Origin: Rugalucina vietnamica
Lineage: Eukaryota; Mollusca; Bivalvia; Lucinida; Lucinidae
Length of the DNA: 64,000 nucleotides
Direction of reading: 5' to 3'
Assembly (NCBI GenBank): GCA_964017185.1
Contig: OZ024869.1
Coordinates: forward strand, 66,868,315-66,932,314
Shown here: positions 36,501 through 46,985 of the stretch, piece by piece
Numbering within the stretch: position 1 is the stretch's first letter
Layout of the letters: each line of letters starts with the position of its first letter
Translations under genes and position numbers: made by a program
The notes under the pieces: model-generated
What the model saw: only the letters and a program-made list of their open reading frames with translations
What the model was told of the DNA's origin: nothing
The model's database searches: none

Positions 36501-38045
36501 CTTTCATTCCCTCTTCCGAAGGATGCTCCACGTAAAGTTTGGATTTGATTGGCCAAGCGGTTTCAGAGAAGAAAATGTTTGAATACTTCGGTCATATACA
36601 TGTATATAGCCCCGGGACAGGGGCAGACAACCCCCTGGGCCCAAAATATTTTCATAGACATATACATATTCTGTCCATTTGCTTATTCCTAGCAAGTTTC
36701 CTGCCATTAAATGACATTTTCCTATTTTTCCCATTCAAATGCATGGGCGACCTAAGTTGTCCCAGTGTCATGATTTATACAAATTTTGTAGAGCTCCATT
36801 GCCTGATGCTTCATGCCAAGTTTCAAAATCATAGGCATTCTGGTTCTGGAGAAGAAGATTTTTAAATGCTTTTGCTATTTATAGCCCTGGCGGCCATCTT
36901 GGTCATGTGACCTGGACAATTTATACAAACTTTTGTTGCCCCTTCCTAAGGATGCTCCACATGAAATTTGAATTTGATTGGCCGAGTGGTTTCAGAGAAG
37001 AAGATATTTGAAAAGTGTGAACAACGACGACGACAACAACAACAACAACGACTACAACGACAACGACGGACGACGGAGCATGGGTATACTATAAGCTCAC
37101 CTTGTGAGCCTAACGGCTCAGGTGAGCTAAAAATAGGTTAAGGTCTCCAAAATCTAATCAACTCTGAGTCTTCTTCTGTGCAAGTTTGGTTAAAATTCAT
37201 CCATTTGATCAGAAGGTATTGCATCGGAAAAGCTTTTGACAGTTTTCATGAGCGGGTGACCTTGAAAAATAGGTCAAGGTCACCAAAATCTAATCAACTT
37301 TGAGTCTTCTCCCAACAATGTTTCTGTGTAAGTTTGGTCAAAATCCTTCCATTTGTATACAAGATTTCTTGTCAGAAAAGCTAAGTTTGACAGTTTTCAT
37401 GGGCTGGTGACCTCGAAAAATAGGTCAAGGTCACCGTAATCTAATCAACTCTTTCCTCTCTCCCAATCATGTATCTATGCAAGTTTGGTGAAATTCCACC
37501 CATTGGTTCACAAGATATCGTGTCGGAAAGAAGCTACGCGGACGCGGACGCCGACGGGATTCGCACCAAAAACAATATGTCCCCCACCTTCGGTTGGGGG
37601 GACATAACAAGTGAGCAGCTCAAAAGAAAAACGTCGGAGTTGGTCTTTGAAAATCGTACACAAACCGTTTCAGAATCTCTAAGCTGTAGGGGTCTCCTGG
37701 ATCATGTCCCGACATGAAAGAGTATGGACCAGAATGGTAAGAGGCGAGGTAATTCGCGAGTCTTTCTCTGGCTCCCAGCTGACTAAACTTGCTGCATCTT
37801 AGGAAGGCAAGCAGGAACCAGGTGTCTACAGGAGAGAAGAAATTGTTCGTTTGTATTGAGGCTTAAGTCCCAATCAACAATTTTTCAGTCATGGCGGGAC
37901 GGATAAAGAAGAAATTGATGCATTAGGAAAACATACACTTGCAAAAAGCAGTACTTTTTCATCTGTGATTTCTCTAAGTTTATTTTTTTCTATTTGATTG
38001 TGGATCCATACGCCCATGGCGAGGCGGTTCTAACAAGCATTTTGG

Positions 38046-38100
<55 letters not shown>

Positions 38101-38391
38101 ATATCCCCTTTATATCCCAGTTAAAGGTGTTTGTTTTCATATTCTTTTGAACATACATCGATTTACCATACTCTTATCAAGCTCAAGGCTCACTACTTTA
38201 ATAATATTGCACCAACCTGTCGGTGCATTAATCCATTCCTCCCTCTGTATCCGTTCCCTCAGTGTCTGCACTGCACCCAGTCTCTCATCCGGGTCTTCGC
38301 CCAGCTCGTCTTTGGCCTTCTGTAGAGAATTCTCTGTCAGGGAGCACTTGTAACCCTCATCTGACATATCCTTGGGTTCTCCGAGCCACAT
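30559..38391 (-). CDS. CRAL-TRIO domain lipid-carrier, paralogue of gene A (gene B), 7 exons
   Basis: Complement of join 30559-30704, 33256-33376, 33708-33818, 34088-34281, 34553-34617, 37666-37825, 38217-38391 gives 972 nt, 323 aa, with no internal stop. All introns are GT-AG, phases 1,2,1,0,0,1. Marks shared with gene A: E-D-P-D-E-R-L-G-A-V, L-A-F-L-R-C-S-K-F-S-Q-L, F-F-L-D-C-G-D-G, I-N-Y-Y-N-T-G-P, L-L-P-T-E-Y-L-P-D-D-Y, and the end A-M-A-S-F-R-K-L. Function inferred as for A: cytosolic carrier of a hydrophobic ligand. Exon lengths of the last five equal those of A except one codon. The first intron is absent from A. The start could also be the Met at 38367, which aligns better with A. Introns hold a 2.1-kb palindrome (last intron), hairpin-ended elements (intron 2) and MITE-B-like sequence (intron 1). 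Confidence 0.9.
31015..33175. mobile_element. 2.1-kb imperfect palindrome in gene B last intron
   Basis: The left arm (about 31015-31810) matches the reverse complement of the right arm (about 31885-33175). Examples: CACACTGGTCATAGTA / ACTATGACCAGTGTG; ACCATTGTTCAACGATTGTA / TACAATCGTTGAACAATGGT; GATCAGGTTTTCATG / CATGAAAACCTGATC. The centre is near 31850. The right arm is longer because of an insertion that includes a MITE-A copy (32481-32690). It looks like a fold-back transposon; no transposase is seen. Confidence 0.8.
32481..32690. mobile_element. MITE-A copy inside the palindrome's right arm
   Basis: GAGCCGTCTCGTGGGAAAAC to GTTTTCCCATGAGGCGGTTC. Includes GAAGCTTGAAATTTCGGAT and GCGAAAACAAAGGCGCTGAT. 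Confidence 0.85.
34640..34675. repeat. A-tract with (AAAAT)n
   Basis: About 15 A followed by TAAAA repeats just upstream of the family 2 left end. Confidence 0.85.
34695..37608. mobile_element. Hairpin-ended tandem-repeat element, family 2, copy 1 (carries nested family 1 copy)
   Basis: The left end is ATGTCCCCCCAACC. Core units of about 170 bp carry CATGGGCTGGTGACCTTGAA, AGGTCAAGGTCACCAAAATC, TCTGTGCAAGTTTGG and TTCAGAAGATATCG. The right end is GCGGACGCCGACGGGATTCG, then a hairpin of TATGTCCCCCACC and GGTTGGGGGGACATA (37576-37607). The core is split at 35634-37131 by a whole family 1 element; the broken unit reads GACCTTGAA | ATAGGTTAAGG across the insertion. Confidence 0.8.
35634..37131. 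mobile_element. Hairpin-ended tandem-repeat element, family 1, copy 3 (nested)
   Basis: The left palindrome is AGGACCATTGGTCCT (35636-35650), with three core units, and the right hairpin GCTCACC...GGTGAGC (37095-37127) ends in TAAAAA. It is inserted into a TTGAAAAATAGG-like site of family 2, which gives its true borders. No clear target duplication, only an A-run at the site. Confidence 0.85.
37920..38150. mobile_element. MITE-B-like sequence making up most of gene B intron 1
   Basis: Contains CATTAGGAAAACATACAC (compare TCAGGAAAACATGTCC ends elsewhere), GGCGAGGCGGTTCTAACAAG (half of the MITE-B palindrome) and TTTATATCCC twice, with an A-tract of about 48 at 38049-38097. The intron is 37826-38216. 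Confidence 0.55.
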
Positions 38392-38849
38392 ATAAATATA
38401 AATGTAGATATAAACTTTCTAGAAGGAAATGGTATTCGTCGCCTTTATCATTTAATGGCATGAGAATATGTCAAATTTTGGTGTGACAATTTCATACAGA
38501 ACTTCCAAAAAGGAGTTGAAAGAAGGAAAGAATGACTGTATGTTTCGAGTCTTTCAGAGTCTTTCAGATGATGAAATAATTCAAAAACACGAAAAACATA
38601 CTACTTTTTTATCGTACAACAATGGTCAAAGATTTGTTTGTTTGATTTGATGCATGTGATCGCGCTTACATGCAGATCAGTTGTTTTTATAACAATGTCA
38701 GAGTCACAGTCAACAATATTACCAATACTTTGTGCACATCATGATTTTATCGCCATTACGAACTGCGGAGCGTTAGTGTGCTCTATATTATAATGATATT
38801 CAGCCCACACTACTGATCAGCTCAAATAAAGCACACCAAGAAAACATGT

Positions 38850-38995
38850 TCGTGTAATGAATACCCCCTCATACCCCATTTTATAGAGTAAAACTAGGAT
38901 GTACAGGGATATACCTATTTTTCTTATTAAATTTTTGATCGAATAAGTGTACCCACAATCAATGGTTTTGGCAAATAAACAAAAATATCAAAATT
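38850..38995. mobile_element. Diverged MITE-B copy
   Basis: AAAACATGTTCGTGTAATG, ATACCCCCTCATACCCCATT, GTAAAACTAGGATGTACAGG and GTACCCACAATCAATGGTTT are in family order, but the central palindrome is missing. Confidence 0.6.
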
Positions 38996-39754
38996 TCTAC
39001 AGCTGAAAAAAAAATGTATATTGGATGGGCAAGTTTATGTAATGAATACCTTTATTCTGAATTTTAATCCAGATTTTATAGAACTCAGAGAGTATGCCGA
39101 TTTTTTGGGCCTTGTACCTGTCACTCGATTTAAAAAGTGAAGTGCAACTTCTGCGAAATTCACAGGATTTCTTGCATTTAGAGTGCCTATTACATGCTCA
39201 GTAAATTCATTTATGCATTAGCGTGTCGTAACTTGATCATAGCTAGAATGTTAGCATCAAAGAACACAATTTCATTAACTAATGCGTTAAAGAAACAATG
39301 AGATTTTTAACAAGATAATGGTGAATTGAGTTGGCAATAATGTCTATCGAGACAGCATTTTATGTAAAGTTCGTTAGTACAGAGAGCTATTTAGATTAAG
39401 TATTTAGAGCATTGTGAGTCGTGCCACGAAATAACATGGATTAGGGGGTTCTGACTAGCTTCGAGGCATTGTCACGTACCGATTCTCGATATAGTAAAAA
39501 TTCTGAAATGTGGCATCTACGGTTCAACAAGACTGTATCTAGTCATATCTCAGAAGCGGCCATCATAGACATCTCGAGTACACAATTTTGTAAGTCATAA
39601 TAGGTTTAGAACACTTTGATATAGGATACAAAATTATTTGCTTTGATAATGTTGGATGTCAGTAGTAAATTGCTTTCGATGCGTTTGAAGAAATTTTCTT
39701 ACTTCCAGGAAATTTATCATAATCGAAAGTGGTCTTCAGTTTCGACAGAAATCA

Positions 39755-40170
39755 CATCAGGAAAACATGTCCGTGAAAAAAATACCCCCTTATACCCCAC
39801 TTTTATAGTAAAACTGGGGTATGCAGGGGTATAATTATTTTTCTTATTTTTGCTCCAAAACATAGATTGTGGGTACTCGTTAGAACCGCCTCGCCGAGGC
39901 GGTTCTAACGTGTACCCACAATCTATGTTTTGAGCAAAAATAAGAAAAATATCCAAAAATGTGTACAGAAAATTTTCAATTTTAACAACTTAAAAATCTC
40001 TGTACGTAGCATGGGCAAGTTTTCGTAATCATACATTGACATGAATTGCCCGCTATCATCAGGATAACATGTCTGTGTAATGTATACCCCCTTAAACCCC
40101 ACTTTAACTAGGTAAAAGTGGAGTAAATAGGTAAAAGTGGGGGCATACAATTTTCTGATACCCGCAATCA
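39755..40170. mobile_element. MITE-B copy with long hairpin core, plus a partial second copy
   Basis: The core at 39841-39949 is a near-perfect hairpin: TTGCTCCAAAACATAGATTG ... GTTAGAACCGCCTCG | CCGAGGCGGTTCTAAC ... CAATCTATGTTTTGAGCAAA. A further half element follows (AGGATAACATGTCTGTGTAA, ATACCCCCTTAAACCCCACT). Confidence 0.85.
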
Positions 40171-40181
40171 ACGTTTAAACG

Positions 40182-40220
40182 TGTTTTTTTTTTTTTTTTT
40201 TTTTTTTTTTCATTTTTTTT
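40182..40220. repeat. Poly-T tract
   Basis: About 29 T then CAT and 8 T. Confidence 0.9.
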
Positions 40221-40439
40221 TCAGCTTTAAGACTCACTGTATGTTTTCGTAATATTTACATTTTTGATGCAAAGTCTTAATAAATCTATATGGTAATTGG
40301 GGGGATATGGACCGCTTAAGCACGTATTTATATTTTCCTGTATGAAAATGATAACATCCCTTCAAAATGAAGACGTGAAAACTATTATATCTAATCGATG
40401 CCTTTTGACTTGATTATAGGGATCAACCATGGTTTTCAG

Positions 40440-40745
40440 TGTTCAAACATTCGATGGGTCACGAGGAAGGTGTTTGAACACAAGGCCGCAGGCCGCGTGT
40501 TCAAACCCCTTCCGAGTGATCACTTTTATCCACTTAAAATCTCTTGAAAATAACATTAACAACGTAAAACCGCACCGAAAACCGCGGAGCTTCTTCAACG
40601 TCGGCCATTTTGTTTCTATGAAATACATGACGTCACGTCACTTTGACCAATGACGTCGGCCAAAACCCATGTTCAAACGGCACGTGAATTTCATGATTTG
40701 AACATGGGTTTTGCGGTTTGAACACGGCTTTCGACCAATCACAAA
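40440..40745. repeat. Palindrome-rich GTTTGAACA repeat with CRE-like sites
   Basis: TTCAAACA / TGTTTGAACA words occur several times on both strands, with GACGTCACGTCAC and AATGACGTCGG near 40630-40660 (cAMP-response-element-like) and ACCAAT / CCAAT words. It may be a regulatory region or a small fold-back element; there is no adjacent gene to assign it to. Confidence 0.35.
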
Positions 40746-41225
40746 CGGCTTCAAACAGCTATGTGCATAGATATCTATGCAAGAATCAATGATTAAAGGA
40801 GTGTATGATTTGTGATTTGCTTTGTGTATTAAGTGTTTGCATCTATGGTCATCAGCTTATGTGGTCGGTCACTTCTGCTAGCCTCACAGTTCCATAAAAC
40901 CAAAAAGCACGATATAAAAAATCGATAATACTTAGTTGAATTCGCCCGCCCTCTGACGTTGTCAGCGGGCGTAGAAGGGACCAGTAATTATATTCGCCCG
41001 CTATAAAAGTAACAATTTTTAAAACTACAGAGAAAACGGCGATCTTTTTACAAAATGGTCCATATTCCCCAACGGCCCATATTCCCCCAAATTACCCTAT
41101 AGTTGGGACGATGACCCCGATTTCTGAGGGATAAAATACACCCATCATTCTAAAGGACAAACTTGGTCTCAAATTAAAGCTTATTACCTCTTCTGTCGAT
41201 TTCCGGTTGTTGTTGGTTCCAAAAA

Positions 41226-43060
41226 GTGTAGCGTCATATTGTAAAATGGGGAGATAACTCTATAGAACGCGTATTTTGAATACAGACAGTAAACCAACAA
41301 AATCAAGCATATCTCAGCCTACGTTCGTCTTAAAATAATAAATTAAGTATCAAAGTAAAGGATAGACATTGTGCTTCAGAATGATGTTTTAATATGCAAA
41401 TTATCTGATTTGCATATTTATGAATATGCAAATGTTACTCATCTATCACTTATTTAACGATAGATGACTCTTATGTTTTACCCACTGAATCAGCTAATAT
41501 GTCGATTTAAAGAACAAAAGTTGTATTAAATTAAACATTAGTACATATTCTATTGATTTACATTTGTTCTTGGTGCCAAGAAGTGTAGCGTCATATTGCA
41601 AAATGGGGAGATAACCCAATAGTGCATTTTTATACATACAGGCGGTCTACCAACACAATCTAGCATATCTCAGCCTACGTTCGCCTTAAATTTATAGATT
41701 TAGTTTCAAAGTAAAGGGTATGCGATTGTTCTTCAGAATAATGTTTTAATATGCAAATTAGCTGATTTGCATATTAACGAATATGCAATTTTTACTTATT
41801 TATCACATATTGTTCGATAGATGACTCCGAGGTCTTACCCCATTTAATCAGGTAAAATTTCGTTTTAAAGAACATAAAGAGTCTTAAATTTAACCATGGT
41901 ACCTCTTCCATCTTTTTACATTTACCCTGGCTTCCAAGAAGTGTATCGTCATATTGCATAATGGAGAGATAACCCAGTAGAACAGTATATGCATACATGA
42001 AATTGACCAACAAAATTAAGCCTATCTCAGCCTACGTCCGTCTTGAATTAATAAATTTAGTATCAGTGTAAAGGGTAGGCATTGTGTTTCAGAATGATGT
42101 TTAAATATGCAAATGTACCCGATTTGCATATTACTGAATATGCAAATTTTGCTCATCTATCACTTATCTAACAATAGATGACTCGTTTGTTTTACCCATT
42201 GAATCAGCTAATATATCGATTTAAAGAACAAAACTTGTCTTGAATTGAACCTGTGTACATCTTCTATCGATTTGCACTTTTTCTTGGTTCCAAGAAGTGT
42301 AGCGTGATACTGCAAATAGGGAGATAACCCAATAGTACATTTTTATACATACAGGCGGTCTACCAACTCATTTAAGCATATCTCCGCATACCTTCGCCTT
42401 AAATTGATAAATTTAGTATCAAAATAAAGGCTAGGCGATTGTGCTTTAGAATAATGGTTTAATATGCTAATTATCTGATTTGCATATAAACGAATATGCA
42501 AATTTTACTTATTTATCACATATTGTTTGATACATGACTCCGATGTCTTACCCCATTAAACCAGGTAAAATATTGTTTTAAAGAACAAGACGTGTCTTAA
42601 ATAAAACCTTGATATCTCTTCCATCTTGTTTTACATTTTTCTTGCTTCCAAGAAGGATAGCGTCATATTGAAAAAATGGGGAGATAATCCAGTAGTACAG
42701 TGTATGCATACATGCAATTTACCAACAAAATCAAGCCTATCTCAGCCTACGTTCTTCTTAAATTAATAAATTTAGTATCAAAGTAAAGGGTATGTATTTT
42801 ATTTCGGAATGATGTTTTAATATGCAAATAACCTATTTTGCATATTAATGAATATGCAAATTTTACTCATCTATCACTTATTTTACGACGGATCACTCCT
42901 ATGTTTTACCCATTGAATCAGCTAATATATCGATTTAAAGAACAAAATTACCTTTATTTAAACCATAGTACATCTCCAATCGATTTACATTTGTTCTTGG
43001 TTCCATGAAGTGTAGCGTCATATTGCAAAATGGGGAGATAACCCAATAGTACATTTTTAT
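41226..43060. repeat. 358-bp tandem array with ATGCAAAT motifs
   Basis: GTGTAGCGTCATATTGCAAA plus ATGGGGAGATAACCC recurs at about 41226, 41584, 41940, 42296, 42654 and 43012, a period of about 357. Each unit has one or more ATGCAAAT octamers, often as TGATTTGCATATTA paired with GAATATGCAAAT. Only one such unit is present in the opposite arm of the palindrome (47660-47700). Confidence 0.85.
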
Positions 43061-44159
43061 ACACACGGGCTGTCTATCAGCGCAATCAAGCATATCTCAG
43101 CCTATACCCCATGAGCTAATTTGACCTACCTTGCACCTCAGGACAATTTTTCATTGGTGCCAAATCGTTTATTGGGACCCCAGAAATGCAAAGAATATTT
43201 GTCCTCAAAGATAAAATTATTCACACCATGAAAAAAATCATGGTTTCCATGGCAATCGTTAACGTGATTCTTGAGTATGGGGTTGTACATACGAAATTAC
43301 ATACGCTATAACTTATCCTAGAGCACTAAACCTTGCCTAATTTAAAAGCTAAGATTGTCCTTTCATCTTAATGTAAGTATTTATGCAAGTTACCTAATTT
43401 GCATATTCATGAATTCCAATGAAAACATTAGAAATGACAAGAAAATCGTTAAAAATCTATAAATAGACTGATTTAAGGCCCAAACTATTATTGTGCCACT
43501 TTGTTATTGAACCAGGTTATATCGTTTTACTAATTTATTGATGTCATGGGCCTAAATGAATATCTCATTTGCATATTCATGAATTTTTATAAAAAGTTCG
43601 AAAACAGAGGAAAAACGAGGGAAAATGTATAGCCATTGCAAGGTTTTCGATGGGTTTTAAGATCTATCTTGCATCCCTGAAACCAATTTTCATGGCTGCT
43701 ATAACATAGCCAATACCGACCTCTGCTAATTAAGCAGTTAATTGGGTTAATTAATAATGAGCTTAATTAGCTACATGTATATTTTGTACATTGTATCATC
43801 TACAAGAGTACATAGTTGCATAATCAGTCACATGTTTAGTGCAATATCTTTTGACATTTCGATTTAGATGATGAAACTTGTAGAACATGACTGACATTTA
43901 GGCACCTGGTATTTGACATTTCAATTGATAAACAACTTGTTAACACCTCCAAATACCAGGGGAACAAATGAAGTAAGCGATATAAATAAAGGTTACATTT
44001 TTGGCATCGAAACTAAGAACATCTGTGCATTTTGGCAGCTCCGCCAACTTTGTGATATTTAGCAAATGTTAACTACTGCGTCATTCAGCTGCCGTGTGAT
44101 TGGTTTATATCTTTAGTACATTACGTATATAGATGGCGCTGAGTGACTGACCTTTGTTT

Positions 44160-44235
44160 TGATTGGCTAGCCATGACGTAAGTAGATGGCGCCTTGATAG
44201 CATAGAGGGCGCTTGGCCAGAGAGTATATAAGATG
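44160..44235 (+). promoter_or_regulatory. Promoter-like block (CCAAT, CRE-like, TATA) in the palindrome's insert
   Basis: GATTGGCTAG (inverted CCAAT), CATGACGTAAG and then GAGAGTATATAAGATG (44220-44235) have the spacing of a Pol II core promoter. No ORF of note follows; the sequence downstream is shared with 8085-8300. It could be the U3 of a solo LTR. Confidence 0.45.
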
Positions 44236-44627
44236 ATGTCTCCGTGGGAGAAGTTAGATTTGAGACTCCATCGTCGGGCAGCTTACTGAATCTGTGAGTC
44301 CTGGTTTTTGATTCATCGGGATGTTTATCATGATTTATTTGTTTGTTCTTGATGATTCATTTACTAGTTAGAGATTCACCACGAGGACCGAAGAACTAAC
44401 TAAATGTTATGAACCACTGCAGAAGCTGAGGGTGAGGTTACGGCCGTGTAAAATCGATTTAAACCCGCCAGTAACTTTGTGTTACTGATCGTTCCAAGTC
44501 GATACTTCTGTGGTGGTTCTTTTTGTTTTATGCCTTGGTGTTTAAAATATTTTTGTGCTGTTGGCGCCTTATGTATGTTTGCATATTTTTAGTTAAGTTA
44601 AGGTAACTGAGTGGCCACCTATTGGGA

Positions 44628-44780
44628 AAATAGCTGCTCATTCGGCTTACGAAATGTTTTCATGGTATAAGTACCTAATTGTTAGTTTGGTTTTTTCCCA
44701 CCTTGGTTCTTGGAGTGGGAGTCTTTTTCTGATTGCGCCTTTTCCTGATCTTTGCCTATTTGTACTTTTTTAAGATTTAG
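44628..44780 (+). repeat. Dispersed repeat shared with 8085-8300
   Basis: AGCTGCTCATTCGGCTTACG to TCTTTGCCTATTTGTAC; matches the inverted copy over about 150 bp with few differences. Confidence 0.65.
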
Positions 44781-45918
44781 ATTTTGATGTTACCACTATA
44801 CGATTACATTATTTTACTTTTTTGTTGGAATGATTTAAATAATTAAATATGTAGTTCGTTACAAGACTTTGATATCTGTGTTGGGCCATCTGAGGTCCTC
44901 CTTTGGGTACTATTCCACAACTACGCTACACTGCCAGTGTGGTCAGATGGACCCCCTTAATGCCATAAAATATTGTCCTCAACAATGAACACATTTGCAC
45001 GATGTAAAATTACATATTTCCACACACTTCTGATGTAATTCTAAAGAATATGGCGCACTCACAAAAATATTCATAAACCAACAATAGCATGTTCTTGAAT
45101 ACTATAATTTGTTTGATAAAGATGCAATGACCTTAACCTTCATACCTATTTTTCAAATCGTTGAATTTGCTTATTCATGAAAATCAACAAAACACACAAG
45201 ATACCGGAGAAAAATGTTGGAAAAATAGGGGGTATACGTACAAAACCACTTGTACCAGAGCTGTTAACAAATCCAGGATGCTGAGAGAAGTATCAAATGA
45301 ATGCTATGGCAATATCCTGTGACCCTAAAGTCTCATATAAGAATAAGCATGTTAGGGCTTTTGGTTGCCAAGATACAAGTCACTATGTCGTTTAATTTTT
45401 CCACTTTTTCATTCCTTTTTACGATTTTTTCCATAAAATTCGTGAAATTGAATTTCAGATCATTCTTATATGAGACATTAGGGTCATAGTACATTACCAT
45501 AGCATTCACTTGATACTTCTTTTAGCACCCTGGGTTTGCTAACAACTCTGATACAAGTGATTTTGTACGTATGCCCCCTATTTTTTCCAAGATATTTCCT
45601 CGATTGCTTGTGGGTTTTATTAATTTTCATGAATAAGCAAATTCAACGATTTGAATAATAGGTATTAAGGTCAAATCGCTAGGTCGTTGCATCACTATCA
45701 GACCAATAAAAGTATTTCAGAGCATGCTATTGTTGGTATATGAATATTTTGGGAGTACATCCTATTCTTTAGAATCACACTGAGGGTGGGTGTGGAAACT
45801 ATGTAACATTACATCATGCAAATGTGTTCATTAAGGACTATATTTATGGCATTGAGTGTGGTCCCTCTGACCACACTATTAGTAATGAAAATTGGTGTCA
45901 GTGATGCAAGATAAATAG

Positions 45919-46470
45919 AGGATATTTCCTTTTTTGAGGTGATTACCAAATATATTTCATCGAGTGAGTTGAAAACATCAGAATTTTCACGAGTGCGCAG
46001 CACGAGTGAAATTTTTTATGTTTTCAACTCACGAGATGAAATATATTTGGTATTCACTGAAAAAAGCAAATTTTCTTTTTATTTTATACAATACACGGGC
46101 ATTTTCCAATTCACAAGGCAGGCGGTGAAAATGCAAAAACCAAATTTTTTTGAAAACACAAATAATTTTGGTACCACATTGTGTTGCTCCTTACGTTCTA
46201 ACTAAGAAAATGAATACCCACACTTTATGTTCTCGTTCATAAATAACGGAGTTATAGGCGTATGAATTTCTGAAGTGAGACACATTTAATGACGTCAAGT
46301 AAATGGAAACGTCAGAAAAAATCTACAGTGAAGATATAGGCTGATATTAGTCACTAGTGACTTTTGATATCAGTGAGATTTGATATCAGTGAAATTTAAT
46401 ATCAATGAAAATACCAGTTTTATCAAGTTTTTGATATACATTGGTTTTCACTGTAAGTATAAAATAAACC
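45919..46470. mobile_element. Insert in the right arm (TAGAGGATATTTCC family)
   Basis: ACCAAATATATTTCATCGAG and CTCACGAGATGAAATATATT form an inner inverted repeat around TGAAAACATCAGAATTTTCA. Similar sequence starts at 63829. It has no counterpart in the left arm of the host palindrome. Confidence 0.6.
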
Positions 46471-46740
46471 ATCTTATAACCCATCCAAAACTTTGCAATG
46501 GCTATAGCTTTTCCCTCGTTTTTCCTCTGCTTTCGACATTTTTGTTAATATTCATGAATATGCAAATGAGATAATTTTCATTTAGGCCCATGACATCAAT
46601 GAATTTGTAATATGATATTACTGGTTAATAACAAAGTGTCACAGTTATAGTTTGGACCTGAGATCAGTTTATGGATTTTAACGATTTTTCTGTCATTTTA
46701 GTGTTTTCATTATATTTCATGAATATGCAAATTAGGTAAC

Positions 46741-46985
46741 GCGGCCCCCGTGGCCGAGCGGTTAAGAGAGAGCGCTGTTTCTTAATCACTCGATCAACTC
46801 ACCGCTGTGTCTGGTGTGGGTTCGAGCCCCGCTCTGGCCACATGTGAGATAAGCCAAGTTCTGCTTGCCTGAGTGCCAGGTGGTTTTTCTCGAGGTCCTC
46901 CCGTTTTCGCCCACCTACTGATTGGCCCGTCTCATATGAGCTGAAATAATCTTGAAAGGGACGTAAAACTGAATTAAAAATAGGT
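46741..46985 (+). repeat. tRNA-derived SINE, copy 2 (nested in the palindrome)
   Basis: The head GCGGCCCCCGTGGCCGAGCG, GTTAAGAGAG and B box GGGTTCGAGCCCC look like a class II (Leu/Ser-type) tRNA head. The body contains CACATGTGAGATAAGCCAAG and the tail GGGACGTAAAACTGAATTAA. TAGGTAAC before and TAGGTTAAC after look like its target duplication, and the opposite palindrome arm has the empty site. Confidence 0.9.

Noticed and set aside
41226-43060. CRISPR-like regular array
   Set aside because: Units of 358 bp repeat along their full length with no short-repeat/unique-spacer pattern, and the genome is eukaryotic.
46741-46830. Candidate tRNA-Leu/Ser gene
   Set aside because: A and B boxes are present, but the cloverleaf is extended by an insertion and the same body and 3' tail occur at 29594, so it is a SINE.
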